Source: Cyprinodon diabolis
Taxonomy: Eukaryota > Chordata > Actinopteri > Cyprinodontiformes > Cyprinodontidae
Length of the DNA stretch: 64,000 nucleotides
Reading direction: 5' to 3'
Assembly: GCA_030533445.1 (NCBI GenBank)
Contig: CM060072.1
Span: 22,995,267-23,059,266, forward strand
Part shown: positions 12,251 through 25,000 of the stretch, piece by piece
Position numbering within the stretch: position 1 is the stretch's first letter
Layout: each line of letters begins with the position of its first letter
Notes under the pieces: model-generated
What the model saw: the letters and a program-made list of their open reading frames with translations, nothing else
What the model was told of the DNA's origin: nothing
Databases searched by the model: none
Translations under genes and position numbers: made by a program

Positions 12251-12417
12251 GGTGGAGTTTAGAGTGTGACTGTTTGAGGTTGTGGACAGGTGTCTTTTAT
12301 ACTGATAACGGGTTCAAACAGGTGCCATTAATGAAGGTAACGAATGGAGGACAGAGGAGCCTCTTACAGAAGAAGTTACAGGTCTGTGAAAGCCAGAAAT
12401 CTTGCTTGTTTGTAACT

Positions 12418-12615
12418 GACCAAATACTTATTTTCCACCATATTTTGCAAATAAATTCTTTAAAAATCAGACAATGTGATTTTCTAGATTTTTTTTCTCA
12501 TTTTGTCTCTCATAGTTGAGGTATATCTATGATGAAAATTACCGGCCTCTCTCATCTTTTTGAGTGGGAGAACTTGCACTATTGGTGGCTGACTAAATAC
12601 TTTTTTTCCCCACTG
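12418..12615 (-). repeat. Tc1 right terminal inverted repeat
   Basis: This is the complement of the left repeat at 11013-11210, of the same 198-bp length. It ends CCCCACTG next to the TA at 12616-12617. Confidence 0.93.
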
Positions 12616-12805
12616 TAGCTACCTGGCTAACCAAACAATCCCTCTCTGCAGATAACTCTGTGAACCCAGTCCCGGACCTGTACCAGAACCAGTGCAAACA
12701 ATTTACTCTGTGTGTGTTAATCCAAATAAACTGTTGAACTTTTACTCAGTCTCCTGTGGTGTTCTGCATGTGGGTTTATTCACAGAGACCCATCATGACA
12801 AAGTT

Positions 12806-15113
12806 GTGTGCATCATTTCAATTGGAGGATAAGAATGAAGAAAATTGATAATGTTTAGGTGTCTCATAAAATAAGTAAGGCTCAGCTTCATTCCTACTGT
12901 CGACTCTTGAGACAGTGCTGGAGCAGGACGAAATTACACACCACATGGCACCCTGGGTGTTGTACAGTATTTATAACAGACCCACCATTAATCAGTTTAC
13001 AATATTGATACGCAGATGAAAACACTATAAGGACATCCCTGATTCATAATACTGAACTTGAAGGCATAGATTTAGAAACCTTTTGAAGAGACATTTATCA
13101 GATTGTGCTAATGTTATATATGTAACAGTAGGATTGTAACAAGAGGGCAAGTGAGGCAGCAATGGGTTCATGTTTAGTTTAGGTATTGATTTTTTTTTTC
13201 CACCCTACAGTATTGTTTTAAATGTGGACGGATGACTTGATCTCATCTGAGAAAGATGGCAAAACAATTCAGACTAAAATTAAAATAAAATATAAAAATC
13301 TTTTGAAAGAAAATAATAAAATAAACAGCCACAGAATGAGTGAAAGCCATTGTGAAAGCTTCCTTAAATCTATTAAAAGCAGATTGAAGAGTAACACCCG
13401 CCACATGATCCAATTAAGTGATCACAGACATAATCAATTACACTTTAAGCGATAGAGTGGAAGAGATGAAGATGTTCGTGATTCTTCCAAAACACATCAG
13501 TTAGAAATCCCATGCTATTTAATAAATATTATAGTCCTTCTAAACATTTAGGAAGATTTGCCACAACCTGAGCTTTGTCAGAAAAGTCAGGCAATAATAA
13601 CTGGAAACTGATGCTAAAATCAGGTTTCCTGTTTTTGGGGAAAAAATTATCTTTAAATGAAAAACAGAAGTGAAAGATAGACTTCGTGAAAAAGGCGTCA
13701 TCCAAATTTTTCACCAAAGTATCAGATTGCTTTTGGCTGAAAAAAAATGTACTGACAGACAGGTTTATCAAGGGAACGGCTGCATCTAGGAAGGTCATAA
13801 AAGCTGACACTTTCCTTGCAGAATGAATTGCTATTTGTCAGGGTCGGGTATGGTGTGGGAAATACTATTTCTGATACAGCAGGGGTTTGTATCGATTTTG
13901 AAAAACAACATACTTGTCGTTTTGTACAGACTGTAATAAGGAGGGCTGCGGCATCTTTCAGGTTGAAAACATCATCACATGTCGATCGTTCTCCAGCCTT
14001 TACACACATTGAAATAAACTATTGGTGTAAAAACATTTAAAAAAAAGTTAAGGAAAGAACAAAGGCAAACACATTTTCTGCAGAAAAAACTTGAAAAAAT
14101 TTTAACAAAAGCTCAAGCTTGTTTGTGCTTCCGTATCTCCCATTTTCTGTGTTTTTTTTTTTTTTTTTCAGTAATAAACCTCTATCATTGTTTACAACTG
14201 GTTTTATCAACATTGGAGGCCCAGCTAAACTAACAGAGACAGTGATTCCCCACAGGACCTATGAGCGGCAGCTCAGGCAAAGTCAATTCTTTGAACTTGT
14301 AAAAAAAACCTCTAAACCTGATCCAACAAACATCTTGCAGATATATGAACAGTGGGCATTGTCATTGTTCATTTATAACAGGATTTTTTTGTTGTTGTTT
14401 ATAAAAAACAAAAAACCCTTTAGAAATCACAACGTCTTTTTTGGTCACACAGCTTCACATATTTTATTCAGTTTATGATGAGTGTTTAAAAGCAGTAAAC
14501 AAACAAACAAAACAAAAAAAATATCCCAATGCAAACAAAAAACAGAAGCCCTTTAAAAGCTTGAAATGCTATATACTATGCAGGGGATTTTTAAAGTAAG
14601 TTTGCCTGTTAAGTCTGTTCCATGAGAACGCTGTGAAAATTTACTAGCAAAGCTTCAAAAATGGCCCTTAGCTTTCCGTACATCTAATTGTTTTTCTTTC
14701 CGAATGGCATCCATGTGCAGAATGGACACTAGCATTTATCCAGGGTATTCAGTTAATGTTATTAAATTAGAGACCTTTACCCAAAACAATAACATAGCAA
14801 AATGTGCATGAGTGTTTTCTGCCAATTAAAAATGCCTTAAAGTATAGTCTGCAAGACATACTGCTAGTTAAATACTGTATACAAAAGACAACCAAACAAA
14901 GACAAATTCAAACTTTACAGTTGTACTTAGCAATGGTGAAATGTATTTAAACATAGACTCTTAGATTAATTAGAAGGCTTATGTGGTTTGATGAAATCAA
15001 TTTTGCACATACATTTTAATATTCAATAAGTTTTTTTTTTTTTGTATTTAATGGTCATTAATAAATTTATTGTTGTCATACTACATCCACATTTTATTAT
15101 ATTATAAAGTAAT
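12806..15113. other. Putative intron, no gene seen
   Basis: AT-rich non-coding sequence with several homopolymer runs, for example poly-T at about 14153-14169. Open frames here are short and unrecognised. Confidence 0.5.
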
Positions 15114-15117
15114 TTAA

Positions 15118-15592
15118 AGAGACGTTAAGTAATTTTTTACTGAAAAATATCTTAAAAATAATGTTTTTATTTGACCCTTTACGAGTTGTTCAATATATAT
15201 AATAATATTCAGGATTGATTTTGTGGATACTCAGAAGAGACCAGTAGATGTGGACCCATCAAGTCATCTCTATGTCATGTATTTATTCAGCCCAGACACT
15301 GAACCAGGTGAGTCCAATCTGCACAGTCAATTTAACTGTTAATAAAACAAAAAAAATGAATAAAACAAATACATGACATTGAGATGAGATGATGGCTCTA
15401 CATCTCCCACCTCAGGCAACCGGCATCCAGCTCAACAGAGAGACCAATGGCAGCGCCACCTGAGAAAAAAGAAAAAAAAAAAGAAGAAGAAAAAACAACC
15501 TTGTAACGTTCTAACGCGAGCTATAAAAAAGAAGAGTGTTGCAGTTCTGTGTTTGTCCAAAGGGGGCAGTATCAAAACTCCGAAAGGCTTTT
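15118..15592. mobile_element. TTAA-flanked non-autonomous DNA element, copy A
   Basis: TTAA flanks the element at 15114-15117 and 15593-15596. It begins AGAGACGTTAAG and ends with AAAGGCTTTT. It shares blocks in the same order with 48691-49150: TTGACCCTTTAC, GATTTTGTGGATAC, CCAGCTCAAC, CAGTTCTGTGTTT and GGCAGTATCA. It encodes no protein. A stretch at about 15290-15410 is unique to this copy and may be a small insertion. Confidence 0.7.
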
Positions 15593-15596
15593 TTAA

Positions 15597-16084
15597 GGCA
15601 AACGATAAAAGATAGGATCAATGAAGAGTTCTTAAAACTCTCAGATTTTTTTTCTTTTTTTGTTAATGTGCAAAATGAATGGAATGTTTTTGTTGACCAA
15701 TAATACCTTTGGTACATATTATTAGATCATACAAATATAATCATCAACACCATATTAATCCATTTTAACAATTAATAGAATTTTCTGTTTAGGAAGATTT
15801 ATTCTTTGGAATATCTGATGTCATTTTTCCAACAATGTCCTCTTCGGGCTTTCAGTAACTCAGTGATATTAATTTCTCCTCGTAATATCCCTTTTTAAAA
15901 AAAAAGATTTAACATCTTAAAACAGTTGCAAACATGTTTTTACATACAGACAATGTGTGCATACATTTTTTTTTGCAGGTAGGATGTAGGCCCATAATAA
16001 TTTCATTCATCGACTGTGACCAAAAAATTAACCACAGTGGCGAAAAAAACAACCGTCATCCTAATGTCCCTTTACATTCTCTGT
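15597..16084. other. Putative intron, no gene seen
   Basis: AT-rich non-coding sequence between two repeats. Nothing recognisable is seen. Confidence 0.5.
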
Positions 16085-16300
16085 AAATCCCTTTATTGTC
16101 CCACAATGGGGAAATTCACTCTCTGCATTTAACATATACCATTGGGGAGCAGTGGGATGTCATTGTGCAATGCCAGGGAGCAGTATATGGTTAAGGGTCT
16201 TGCTAAGGAACCCAGAGTGAAGGCTGTACGGGTCAAACTGGGTACTTGCAACCTTCACAAGTGCACTGCTCTAACCTCTAGACCAACACTCCCCTATTAT
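16085..16300. repeat. Dispersed repeat resembling a LINE 3' tail
   Basis: It starts near CCCTTTATTGTCCCACAATG, continues with GAAATTCACTCTCTGCATTT and includes GGTTAAGGGTCTTGCT and AACCTCTAGACCAACACT. The same pattern, more degraded, is at 9885-10075. This tail-like sequence is widespread in fish genomes. Confidence 0.6.
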
Positions 16301-17005
16301 GATCTGCATAACTATGAACATAAACACACAAAAAGTTTAAACATATTGTTCTGCTGATTTCTTGCTTTATGCATACGTTTTGCGAGTGCCATCCAGTTTT
16401 CACATTTAGAAAACCTAAACTTAGAAAATCAATTTAGAGAGTTGCAGTTTTTTTGTATTATCCTGACTGAAAAAGAACAAAAGATTCAGAAATACTGTAA
16501 GTTAAAAGACAATTAACTTTTCCATAATCTACAGTTACCCATTTAAAACAGGTTTGATTGTGGCTAATTAAAAAGAAACAGATAGAAACATATGTATATA
16601 TTATTATTCATAAGGACACTAGTGATTTATATGTAAAGTAGAAATATCAAAAAATTCACAAGAGAACTGCAGTGGTCTGTGCTTCCCTTGCTGGCATGCA
16701 TTATTTATCCTCTGCAATGTCTATTGTTCTGGACTGCATACCCATTAACCAAATAAAACATTTATAACCAACATCTAGAGAAATATTAAATGTATTCTGC
16801 ATTAAATACATTCAGACATTCTTCATGTTTTAATCACAAAAAAATCTATAAATAGCTCACAAACAGTATACTATAGTATATTGTTACATTTATATGGCTG
16901 GTAATAACTATACATTCACAAACTATACTTTTTGGGAAAACTAATAATTCTATTTTTATTTTGACAATAGGAAAAAGGATTCATAATAATTATTATTTAA
17001 ATTAG
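16301..17005. other. Putative intron, no gene seen
   Basis: AT-rich sequence without a recognisable exon, RNA gene or mobile element. Confidence 0.5.
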
Positions 17006-17049
17006 TGTTGCACCGATACCGATACCACTTTCAGGTGGGGCCCCGATCC

Positions 17050-17051
<2 letters not shown>
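17006..17051 (+). mobile_element. hAT-like element end (fragment)
   Basis: The sequence TGTTGCACCGATACC, with GGTGGGGCCCCGATCC nearby, matches the terminal repeat of the element at 48013-48334. It runs into a (TA)n tract. No matching right end was found, so it is a truncated copy or a copy broken by microsatellite growth. Confidence 0.5.

Positions 17052-17112
<61 letters not shown>
17052..17112. repeat. (TA)n microsatellite
   Basis: About 30 uninterrupted TA units followed by ACACAC and a GA-rich run (17116-17142). Confidence 0.97.
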
Positions 17113-17118
<6 letters not shown>

Positions 17119-17492
17119 GAGAGGAGGGAGAGAGAGAGAGAACGAGAGAAATCTGAAGCAGGTGCAAAAAATTGATGGATCTATTCAAGGCTTGTCTATA
17201 TCAAAGCACCTTCAGCTGCTTTCTTAGAGTCAATAATTTCTGTGCATTATATAAATAGAGGAAGTGCTTTTCAAAGTCTCTTGCTGCTGACTTGAATGAT
17301 CAGTTCCAAACGACTGAACAGCCAGTGAATTAGACCATCAGCAACCTTTGGCCTGTAGATCTAAGAGCACCGTGAGGAACAAGATGTTCTGGCAGTATTC
17401 TGATGTTGAAAAGATTGGAGGGAAGCCAAAATGGAGTACTGCTTTTATTTTTATAAAAATGTTAGTTGTTGCTTTTTAAACAATCTAAAATC

Positions 17493-17499
<7 letters not shown>

Positions 17500-17549
<50 letters not shown>
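17500..17549. repeat. (TA)n microsatellite
   Basis: About 24 AT units, ending in GTATATATT. Confidence 0.97.
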
Positions 17550-17556
<7 letters not shown>

Positions 17557-20500
17557 TTAACTATGTTAAATGCTATTTCTTCATCACAATCATGGCCAAA
17601 GTGGTATTTGATTAATTGAAAACTGGCAAAGGAATTATACAATATGCAAAGAACAGTGCATGGCCGACATAATCAAACATCTCCGAACCCACGGTGGGTG
17701 CCTCATCATTGACCTGATCCATCGGTATTGTAAGGTAGATTCCCATTCGGAAATTCGTTCCTCCTCTTAATTTGAAGCAAAGCTTCTGCAGGGAGAGTGG
17801 AGCCTTTTTTTTAAATACTTTTTTCCTCTCATTTTATGTTCTTACAGATACCTGCCTCATTATGTACACGTTCTGCATAGAATGAAAGGAACTTCAATGT
17901 AGATGGGCCAAATGTTTGAATAATATAAGGCGTACCTTCATTTGTTTACTGTTTAGTTAATTTGGAATCGCTTTCATATGACAAAGTCCACTAACTGAAT
18001 GATATAGTTTAAATTTGCATTGTTCCTCTGTCCCCAAAAGTAAAAAAATCCCCACTTCTACGTCTAGTTAAATGAAAAGAGGTGCAGTAAATGCTGAGGA
18101 TATAATTTCTGTTGGTATACTTTCTGCAGTGCTGATTTTCCTTCCAGCACACAGCACTCAGACTAAAACCACACCACAGTAAGAATCAGGTAAATAAATA
18201 ATACAATTGTCTTGTAAAGCATACTGTTGCTTTCTGCAGCATCAGACACGGAATATATGTCAATGTGTTTTTAAGAGGTTTTCAAAAAGAAATCCCCATG
18301 AGAAACTAAAATTCATACGATTATATTAGAGTTAATTTTTAGATATTTAGAAACTGGTTGAAAACACCTATGTGATATATGATTTATAGTAACCTTCACA
18401 CAAAGTTAGATGTTAGAGACAGAACAGCAGCATATAGAACATGTAAACCTTTATGATTCTTCTTAAAATAATCAAAATCGAGAATCAATAGGAACTAGAA
18501 TTGAGATGAAATCAGAACCAGAATCGTTGAAATTCAAACCATGTCCAACCCTAGCAAAAAGTAAAACATCCTAAGCTACAGACGCTCTAGAGGAGGGCAT
18601 GAAATTGGAGGTACCCACAAGGAAAGGCAGCACTGTAGTGAAGGCAAGTGTCTTTCTTCTAGGTTTAGAAAATAGGACCAGTAAACACCTTAAAATTCAT
18701 AACAAATGAATACTATGTTGTTTCAAAGGCATTAACTCATTATATCATATAAGAAGCCTTAAAAAAGCTTGATGTGGGACCTTTAACCTCCAAAGCAATT
18801 TTTAATAACCTGAAATTATGAATCTGTAAAGCAACACATTATCTTACAATATTTTTGAAAGCAGAATAAAGGTTTGATAAATCATAACCCCTGTTTTAAT
18901 ATTAGAATAAGATTAAACAACAAAAGCTCATATTTCATCATTTTAAAAATGCCCTGAGATGTCCCCAAATTAAACTAAGATGAAAGAATAGTTAAAGTTT
19001 TTTAAAGCTACACATGACAGTGTCAATAACTATATTTTTTATTGAAGGACTTTTAAGGACTTAATGTATTATTATAATAGTGGCATCAGTATCCTGTGAA
19101 CAGAGTCATGGTAAGGTGATTTTCTAAGACTAGGGTAAAATGTGGTTAAAAGGGAAGGGTTGTCATAGTCAGGGTGGAAATAAGGAGTGTTAGGCACCTG
19201 CCTGGGACTGAATCCCAGTTTATGGGTTCAAGGAGGTGCTTTAGATGAAGGTGTCTGATACACTAATTTTGTTTGGTAAATTTTATGATGATGCTAAAGA
19301 TATTGATTAGCAAACATTTTTGTTTATGGCAGCTTTCTCTGTACAGCTGCACAATGCTGGACATGTCATACAAACTGGATGACTCATGCAACAAGAACAG
19401 AAAAAAGTAACCTATGCGCTATACTCATGCTTCTTGGATGCTGTGATACATTCACCATTTTTGTCATGTGTCACGTTTACATGAGACATTCATGGTGATA
19501 ACAGTCATGACACATCACAAAAGTGGAATATTATAGATACTGCTGTCTGACAACAACCATTAATCATAGACATTTGCTTTTGTCCACAAAAATGGATCCA
19601 TATATTACTTTAGCTCCTGTAAGGTAACATTTTCCACCAATCTGACGTTATCTAACTGATCGATATGTTCTCTTAAATGGATCCGACCACAATCTTTAAA
19701 AAGAGTATCGTATTGCAGAGCAGATTAAGAATGGATGAGCTGCTGCTGATGCTCAGAGGAAAACCTGGTATCCAGAGGAGGGGCCCAGGGTCAACAATTA
19801 CTGATTATATGTGTTGGTCCCCCACAGAGTGAGTGCTACAGGGAATAGGTCTGAATCATTTTTCTTGGTCTACAAGCTGACATCAAACAACAGGGATTGT
19901 GGCATGAGGCCCACCATGTTCCTGGTCTTCAGGAGTGTGTCAGTAAACACAGTGGTGATCTAAAAGGCCCACTGTATAGAATCAGCCTCGCAAACAGGTT
20001 AAAGAGCAGAGCAGGAGGTGAACTGTAAAGTGTCTAAAAGAATAAAACAGCTCAGAGATGCTGAAATATGTCAGAGAGATCAGACAGTAGAATAGAAAAT
20101 ATACCATTGTCTGCCACAGCAGAGACTATAGCATGCAAATAATGCTGCAGCTCTCTTTAAAATGCATTAGTGAGTTTGACTTAATCATATATGGCGTCTG
20201 CGCCTGCTTGTCACAGAGGCATCTTCAAACACTGCGATGGAGACAGTGTTTGTTCTAATCCAGACTGAGCTCAAGGTCTTCTTGTCTTACAGCTTTGCCT
20301 TTCTTGCATGGATTGGTTTCTATTTAATGCTTTAATAAACTGCACATGCTCTGAAGCTATTTCTATAAACCAACGTTTATTCAAGCACATTAGCTTCCAA
20401 TGGGAAGAAGAATTTAGCATTTGAACCCAATCTCCCTTTTGGCTATTTTTTTCTCCAGCTATTTCTCTTTGCTGTTTTCATCCATCATTTTTTTTTTCTA

Positions 20501-21428
20501 TTAGATGACCAGAGGGGGCTAAATATCCAGTCATTATCTAAATGGGGCCTGTGAGAGTGTAGATGCATTTCCAATAGGCCCCTATTGGAGCAAATGGGAG
20601 AAAAACCACATTCAATATGCATGCCCAATCTTCTAAAGGTCTGGGCGTGTCACGGCTTTGTGCACCAAGTGAGAGTTAGGCGGAAAGAAAAGACTGCCCT
20701 CTACGCCTCTGTAATCTTTTAGCCCCTTAATCTTCAGCTCATTCTGTGCAATGCTAGAAGCAAAATAGGTCATGTCTTTGGATATTAATTACCAACAAGA
20801 ATCAAAAACATCTAATGAAGTATTTATGACACTTGGGAGCTGTATTTTAAGAGAAGATTGCCCTAATGAAAGGAAGTTGCTTCAGAATACGGAAATGTTC
20901 TCTGAAATACCTGTTTTAGGGCAATGGACAAATCTTCACTCTTCTGTAAAGATGTTGCTTCTCAATGCATTCAGAGGTGAGTGCAATATGAAAGCTGTAG
21001 ATGTTTATAGCACTTTCAAAAGGGCTTTTGCTCTAATATGTGGACAAGTAGTGCCATTATTCTGTATGTTTTATGCTTTTAATGTGATATAAATCCTTCG
21101 GTAGCAGTTTGGGCAGATAAAGGCAACAGCTAAAGAGAATAGTCCACATTTATATTAAAAAGTAAAAAAAAACTGACTTAAGCTGATATACATCTAATGG
21201 CCACTTTATGAAGTATTCCTATATAATATGCTAGTGAATATGAAAAATGCAAACTAGTCAAATACAAGTAAGCAAATTAAATGACTTAGCATTTTGAAGA
21301 GGTAATAGAGTGTGTAAGTACATATCAGGGTTTTAGAATATAGATCATTATATTCTTCTTCTTGCCTCGACTATCAACCAACAAACTCATGCAGTGAGAG
21401 GCAGTTGTGTGGACAAAAAAACTAGTTC
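17550..21428. other. Putative intron with one hAT-like fragment
   Basis: This is mainly non-coding AT-rich DNA. A fragment at 18484-18555 ends CATGTCCAACCCTAG. Its complement looks like the left end of a fish hAT-like element, but no partner end was found. A 106-residue open frame at 20772-21092 (+) has no recognisable family and reads like chance. Confidence 0.45.
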
Positions 21429-22040
21429 TGTCAAGGTTTGGTGGAAGTTGGTTGTGGACCCAAATGCAGAGATGAGTTCTTGCAGGTTTAATCAAAGAAG
21501 GCAACAGAAACAAAATACAATAACAAAATACAAGAAACCAAAAAAACCAGGAGACGCCAAAGTGAAATAATACATAGTGTGCAAAGCAAGGAAGAGAAAC
21601 CAGCGCTGATGGAGGAGGATTATATATGGGAGACAGAACCAAGAGGGGTGTAATTAGTCAATTGGAAACAGGTGGGAACAGAGTTAACTAGAAGGGAGCT
21701 AAGGGGAAAGGAAAAGGGAACCAGGGGGAAACAAGACTTAATTGTAACTAGAAAGGAACTTGAATAAGGTTAAAGGGGAATAAACTAATGACCATGAAAT
21801 AAGGAATAACAAAGTGGAAAACTAGAAGATAATAGAAGGAATTGGAGGTAACTGAAGCCATGGAAAACATAACCTAAGGATAAGAGAAGGAATAACTAAC
21901 TAAAACTAGACTAAGGAATAAATAATGGCAAAAACTATATAATTCTCTAGAAAAGAGAATAACAAAATAAAGCACAACTGAGAACCCAAAATGAGAACTT
22001 ACAGAACCAAAAAGTGCAATGTGGCACACAATGTGAGGTT
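21429..22040 (-). mobile_element. LTR-like repeat, family C, copy 1
   Basis: Read on the minus strand, the copy ends TTTGGGTCCACAACC...CTTGACA. A TATA-like CCCATATATAA (complement near 21620-21630) and an ATTAAA signal (complement at 21487-21492) precede the end, as in an LTR with U3, R and U5. Copies at about 57395-57895 (+) and 61461-61905 (-) share these blocks. The start of the element, at the high-coordinate end here, is uncertain and no target duplication was resolved. Confidence 0.55.
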
Positions 22041-25000
22041 GTTGATATCAGAGTAGATGAAGCAGGCTGATATACCCTCATTGGAAAGGTAAAGTAGCTA
22101 AACATGTTACCAAAAAAGTTTGCAGTACATGACTCTTCAATGTACAAAACATACAACACTACATAGTACATGCCCTTTTATTACTTTTGCTCCTGCCCTT
22201 CAATAAAGTCTGTGCACGCCCCTGCATCTAAGCAGTCCTTTTCAGTGACAGTTTAACATAATTAGCAATGTATTGTAGCCCTGATTAGTTTTACTTTAAG
22301 GCAATTTAATCAATAAAATTAGGATGCATCAGCACTGTGTAAGCCTGAAGATGTCAAGACATGCTCAGAAACAAAGACATCCTTTAGAGTCGAGTTTAGG
22401 GAAAATTAAAATGCACCCATCTATTTAATCATAAATCATCATTCATCATTTGAACAATCATTGAACTTAACAACACCTCAACATTTAGCAAGAATTCAAT
22501 AACATAAATACGTTGTTTGGTTCACTTTCCAAAGCTAAATAATTGATGCATTTGTTTAGTTGTATGTTAATTACAGTGTGGTGGTGAAAATGACTTCTTA
22601 AAATAAACCTGAGATGCAGCTGTGTGCTGTTGTTCATGCCATTTTTTTTACACTAATAGCATCATCATTTTATATTAAAAAAAAACTGTGACAACAAGAA
22701 GAGTTAGCAAAGAAATAAAATTCAATAAAGATAAAATAATATCCCACGTGGATAGAGATGGAGTCAGGCAGGAAAAAAAACAACTAGGTCACCACGGTGA
22801 GAAGTGCTGGTGCACGATAGACAAAAAAGGAGTGGAACTGGGAGATTTTCATGCTCTACAAACCCATAAGTCCACTATGCATCAGTATGCACAACTACAT
22901 ACAGTAAAAAATCTTTTAAATTCCCCCCCCCATTTGACACAGTTTTGCTCAAGCCATAACCTGGGTGAATGTAATGCATTTGTAGTACTAAAAAAAAACA
23001 CTTTACTCTAGGTCAATAGTTCATATACCTATATACAAGTCTTTAGTTAAAGAAAAGCTCTTTTAAGCTTTAAATGTGACCTGAATAAATAGTCTAACTA
23101 GCAGATTACAGGTGTTTGTGCTTACCAAACCATGGGAGAATTTAAATTCCAAAACACAAAAGCTTAAATTAGTTATCTGCTTACAGTTATGCCTCTTGCA
23201 CAAAAGATTCCTTTCGTTTGGTCTCCTATTTTCTCAAACCTAGCTAGTTAGATTGCCTGAAGTGAAAATAGAAAGAGTGCTCCTCAAAAAAGCATGTGAT
23301 GCAGTCACACACTGAAACTCTATTGGCTGAAACTGTTTGTGTGCAGAGATATCGTTTCATTTGTGGGAGGCAAAACAATCCATGAGCAGACAGGATAAAC
23401 CTTGGAGCGCCGGTCAAGAGAGCAGAGACGATATGAGCATTGAACTAGGATGTACACACATGAAAATAATATTTTTACAAGAGGTTTTGAATCTGAGAGC
23501 AGACAAAACAGAGGGTAAGAAGAGTGTATTTTAAGCAATTGAAATTCATTTTAGGATGAGGTTCGAGTTTTTTTGAGAGAGGATCACAACATCTCACATT
23601 GAAAAGGATCCTGCTCTCAAATTGAAAATGCATGCTCTTGTGTTTTAGAAGGAAAATTCTCCTATACCAGCTAAAATGAATAATGCAATCATTTCTATTT
23701 TTTTTTGTTTTTATAAAATTCGGTATAAATTTATGATTGCAGAGCATATAGTGATTGTGAAACGAGAGAAGAAAATTAGAACACTTCAGTTTTTTAGATT
23801 CACACAAACCTAAAGTCTTCTCTTACATGAAAACAAATATCTTTTAAGCTGCTGTCACAAATATTTGGACATTTATGCAAAATTCTGAGGATGACTATCA
23901 TGAAACTCATAAATATTCATCACTCTTAAATATGTAAGCAAAAAATCTGCTGTGCTAAAGTAAAGTTTATAAATAGGATGTGCATACAAATAGGAGCGAG
24001 CAAACGGCAGCAGGGGGAGGAAGATGGGGGACTTGTCACTCAGGCGGTGATAATGCCTGGGGAACTACAGCAAAGTCACAAAGACTGCACCCGTCCTCCA
24101 CCCTGCAGCAACCAGGACGAAGCCACAGAAGGTTGTTCAGCTGTGAGGGGTCGCTCTAACAAGCTGCTACCTCAGTCTGGCCTGGCTGAAGCTTTTTCAC
24201 TCTGCTTTCAGGCGGCCTCAGCGAGCTGTTGCTCCCTTTCTAACAACAAATCCATCCTGTCTGTTCAATTTGATGAGTCCACTGTGCATCTCCAACAGTC
24301 ACAACAAGGGCTTTCCTCTCTTGCAATACATTGACAGTCATCCTTTAATTGTAGTATCAACATATGCTAGAGTTATAACATGTTTTGTATACAAACACCT
24401 ATCTTAGTAATATATGATTGTTTCTTTTAAGAAATTGAATACGGAGTTATTCTTTTAGGGGTATGATGAGGTCTTGTGTCACAATGCATTTTTATCAAAT
24501 ATCATGAAGACATGCAATCTGTACAACTTGGAGTGTGTCATCCCTCACTAAATGCCTTCTGAGGCAATCTGCAATCTACGTAAGTAGGATCCGTTCATTC
24601 AACGCCTCTTAATTTGAAATTGATCTCATCTTCTTTACTCCTTCAATGTCTAGGTTCTAGTGTGGCTCATCTGTTTTTTAGAAATCAGCATGTTTTGATC
24701 CATCAACATTAACAAATATACTAGAAATAGACTGTGACATGGCCGTCTGTCATGCGGCATTGCACAGAGACAGTAGAAATTACATTAGTGACTGGAACTG
24801 CTTCTATTTGAGTACAAAGAAGGTACGAATGACAATCCTGTGTGAATGAGGGGTTAGTTATGTTGCTGTTTCCTTTGTATTTAAATTTGTCAGTCAGCAT
24901 AACTTAGTTTGGGGAAGGGAAAAGTATTCTGGTCAGGATAAGGCATTAAACCCTGACATAGCTCATTGTTAGACCTCCATTACAACACTAAGTATAGGCT

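Larger units (their letters stand above)
11013..12615 (-). mobile_element. Complete Tc1/mariner transposon (1603 bp)
   Basis: The element has 198-bp terminal inverted repeats starting CAGTGGGG, is flanked by the TA target duplication (11011-11012 and 12616-12617), and carries a single transposase gene on the minus strand. Both inverted repeats have an outer copy of the transposase-binding motif near the tip (GTATTTAGTCA) and an inner copy (GTATTTGGTC), the IR/DR layout known from Sleeping Beauty-like elements. The two inverted repeats differ at only a handful of positions, which points to a fairly recent insertion. It lies inside a solo LTR. Confidence 0.95.
10461..12800 (+). mobile_element. 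Solo LTR of an LTR retrotransposon, split by a Tc1 element
   Basis: The LTR starts TGTTGGGATC and ends ATCATGACA. A perfect 5-bp target duplication AAGTT sits at 10456-10460 and 12801-12805. A TATA-like TATATAAG is at 10570-10577 and a polyadenylation signal AATAAA at 12725-12730, as expected for U3 and R. Without the Tc1 insertion (11013-12615) and its extra TA, the LTR is 735 bp. It shares motifs and layout with the solo LTR at 28622-29379. No internal retroviral genes remain, so it probably arose by recombination between two LTRs. Confidence 0.85.

Noticed and set aside
11601..12269. 222-residue plus-strand open frame over the Tc1 gene
   Set aside because: It is the antisense shadow of the transposase.
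20772..21092. 106-residue plus-strand open frame
   Set aside because: No family is recognised, there is no start context or nearby splice signal that stands out, and such lengths arise by chance in this much sequence.
23978..24334. 118-residue plus-strand open frame in a GC-richer patch
   Set aside because: No domain is recognised. The patch may be conserved non-coding DNA or a repeat, which cannot be decided here.
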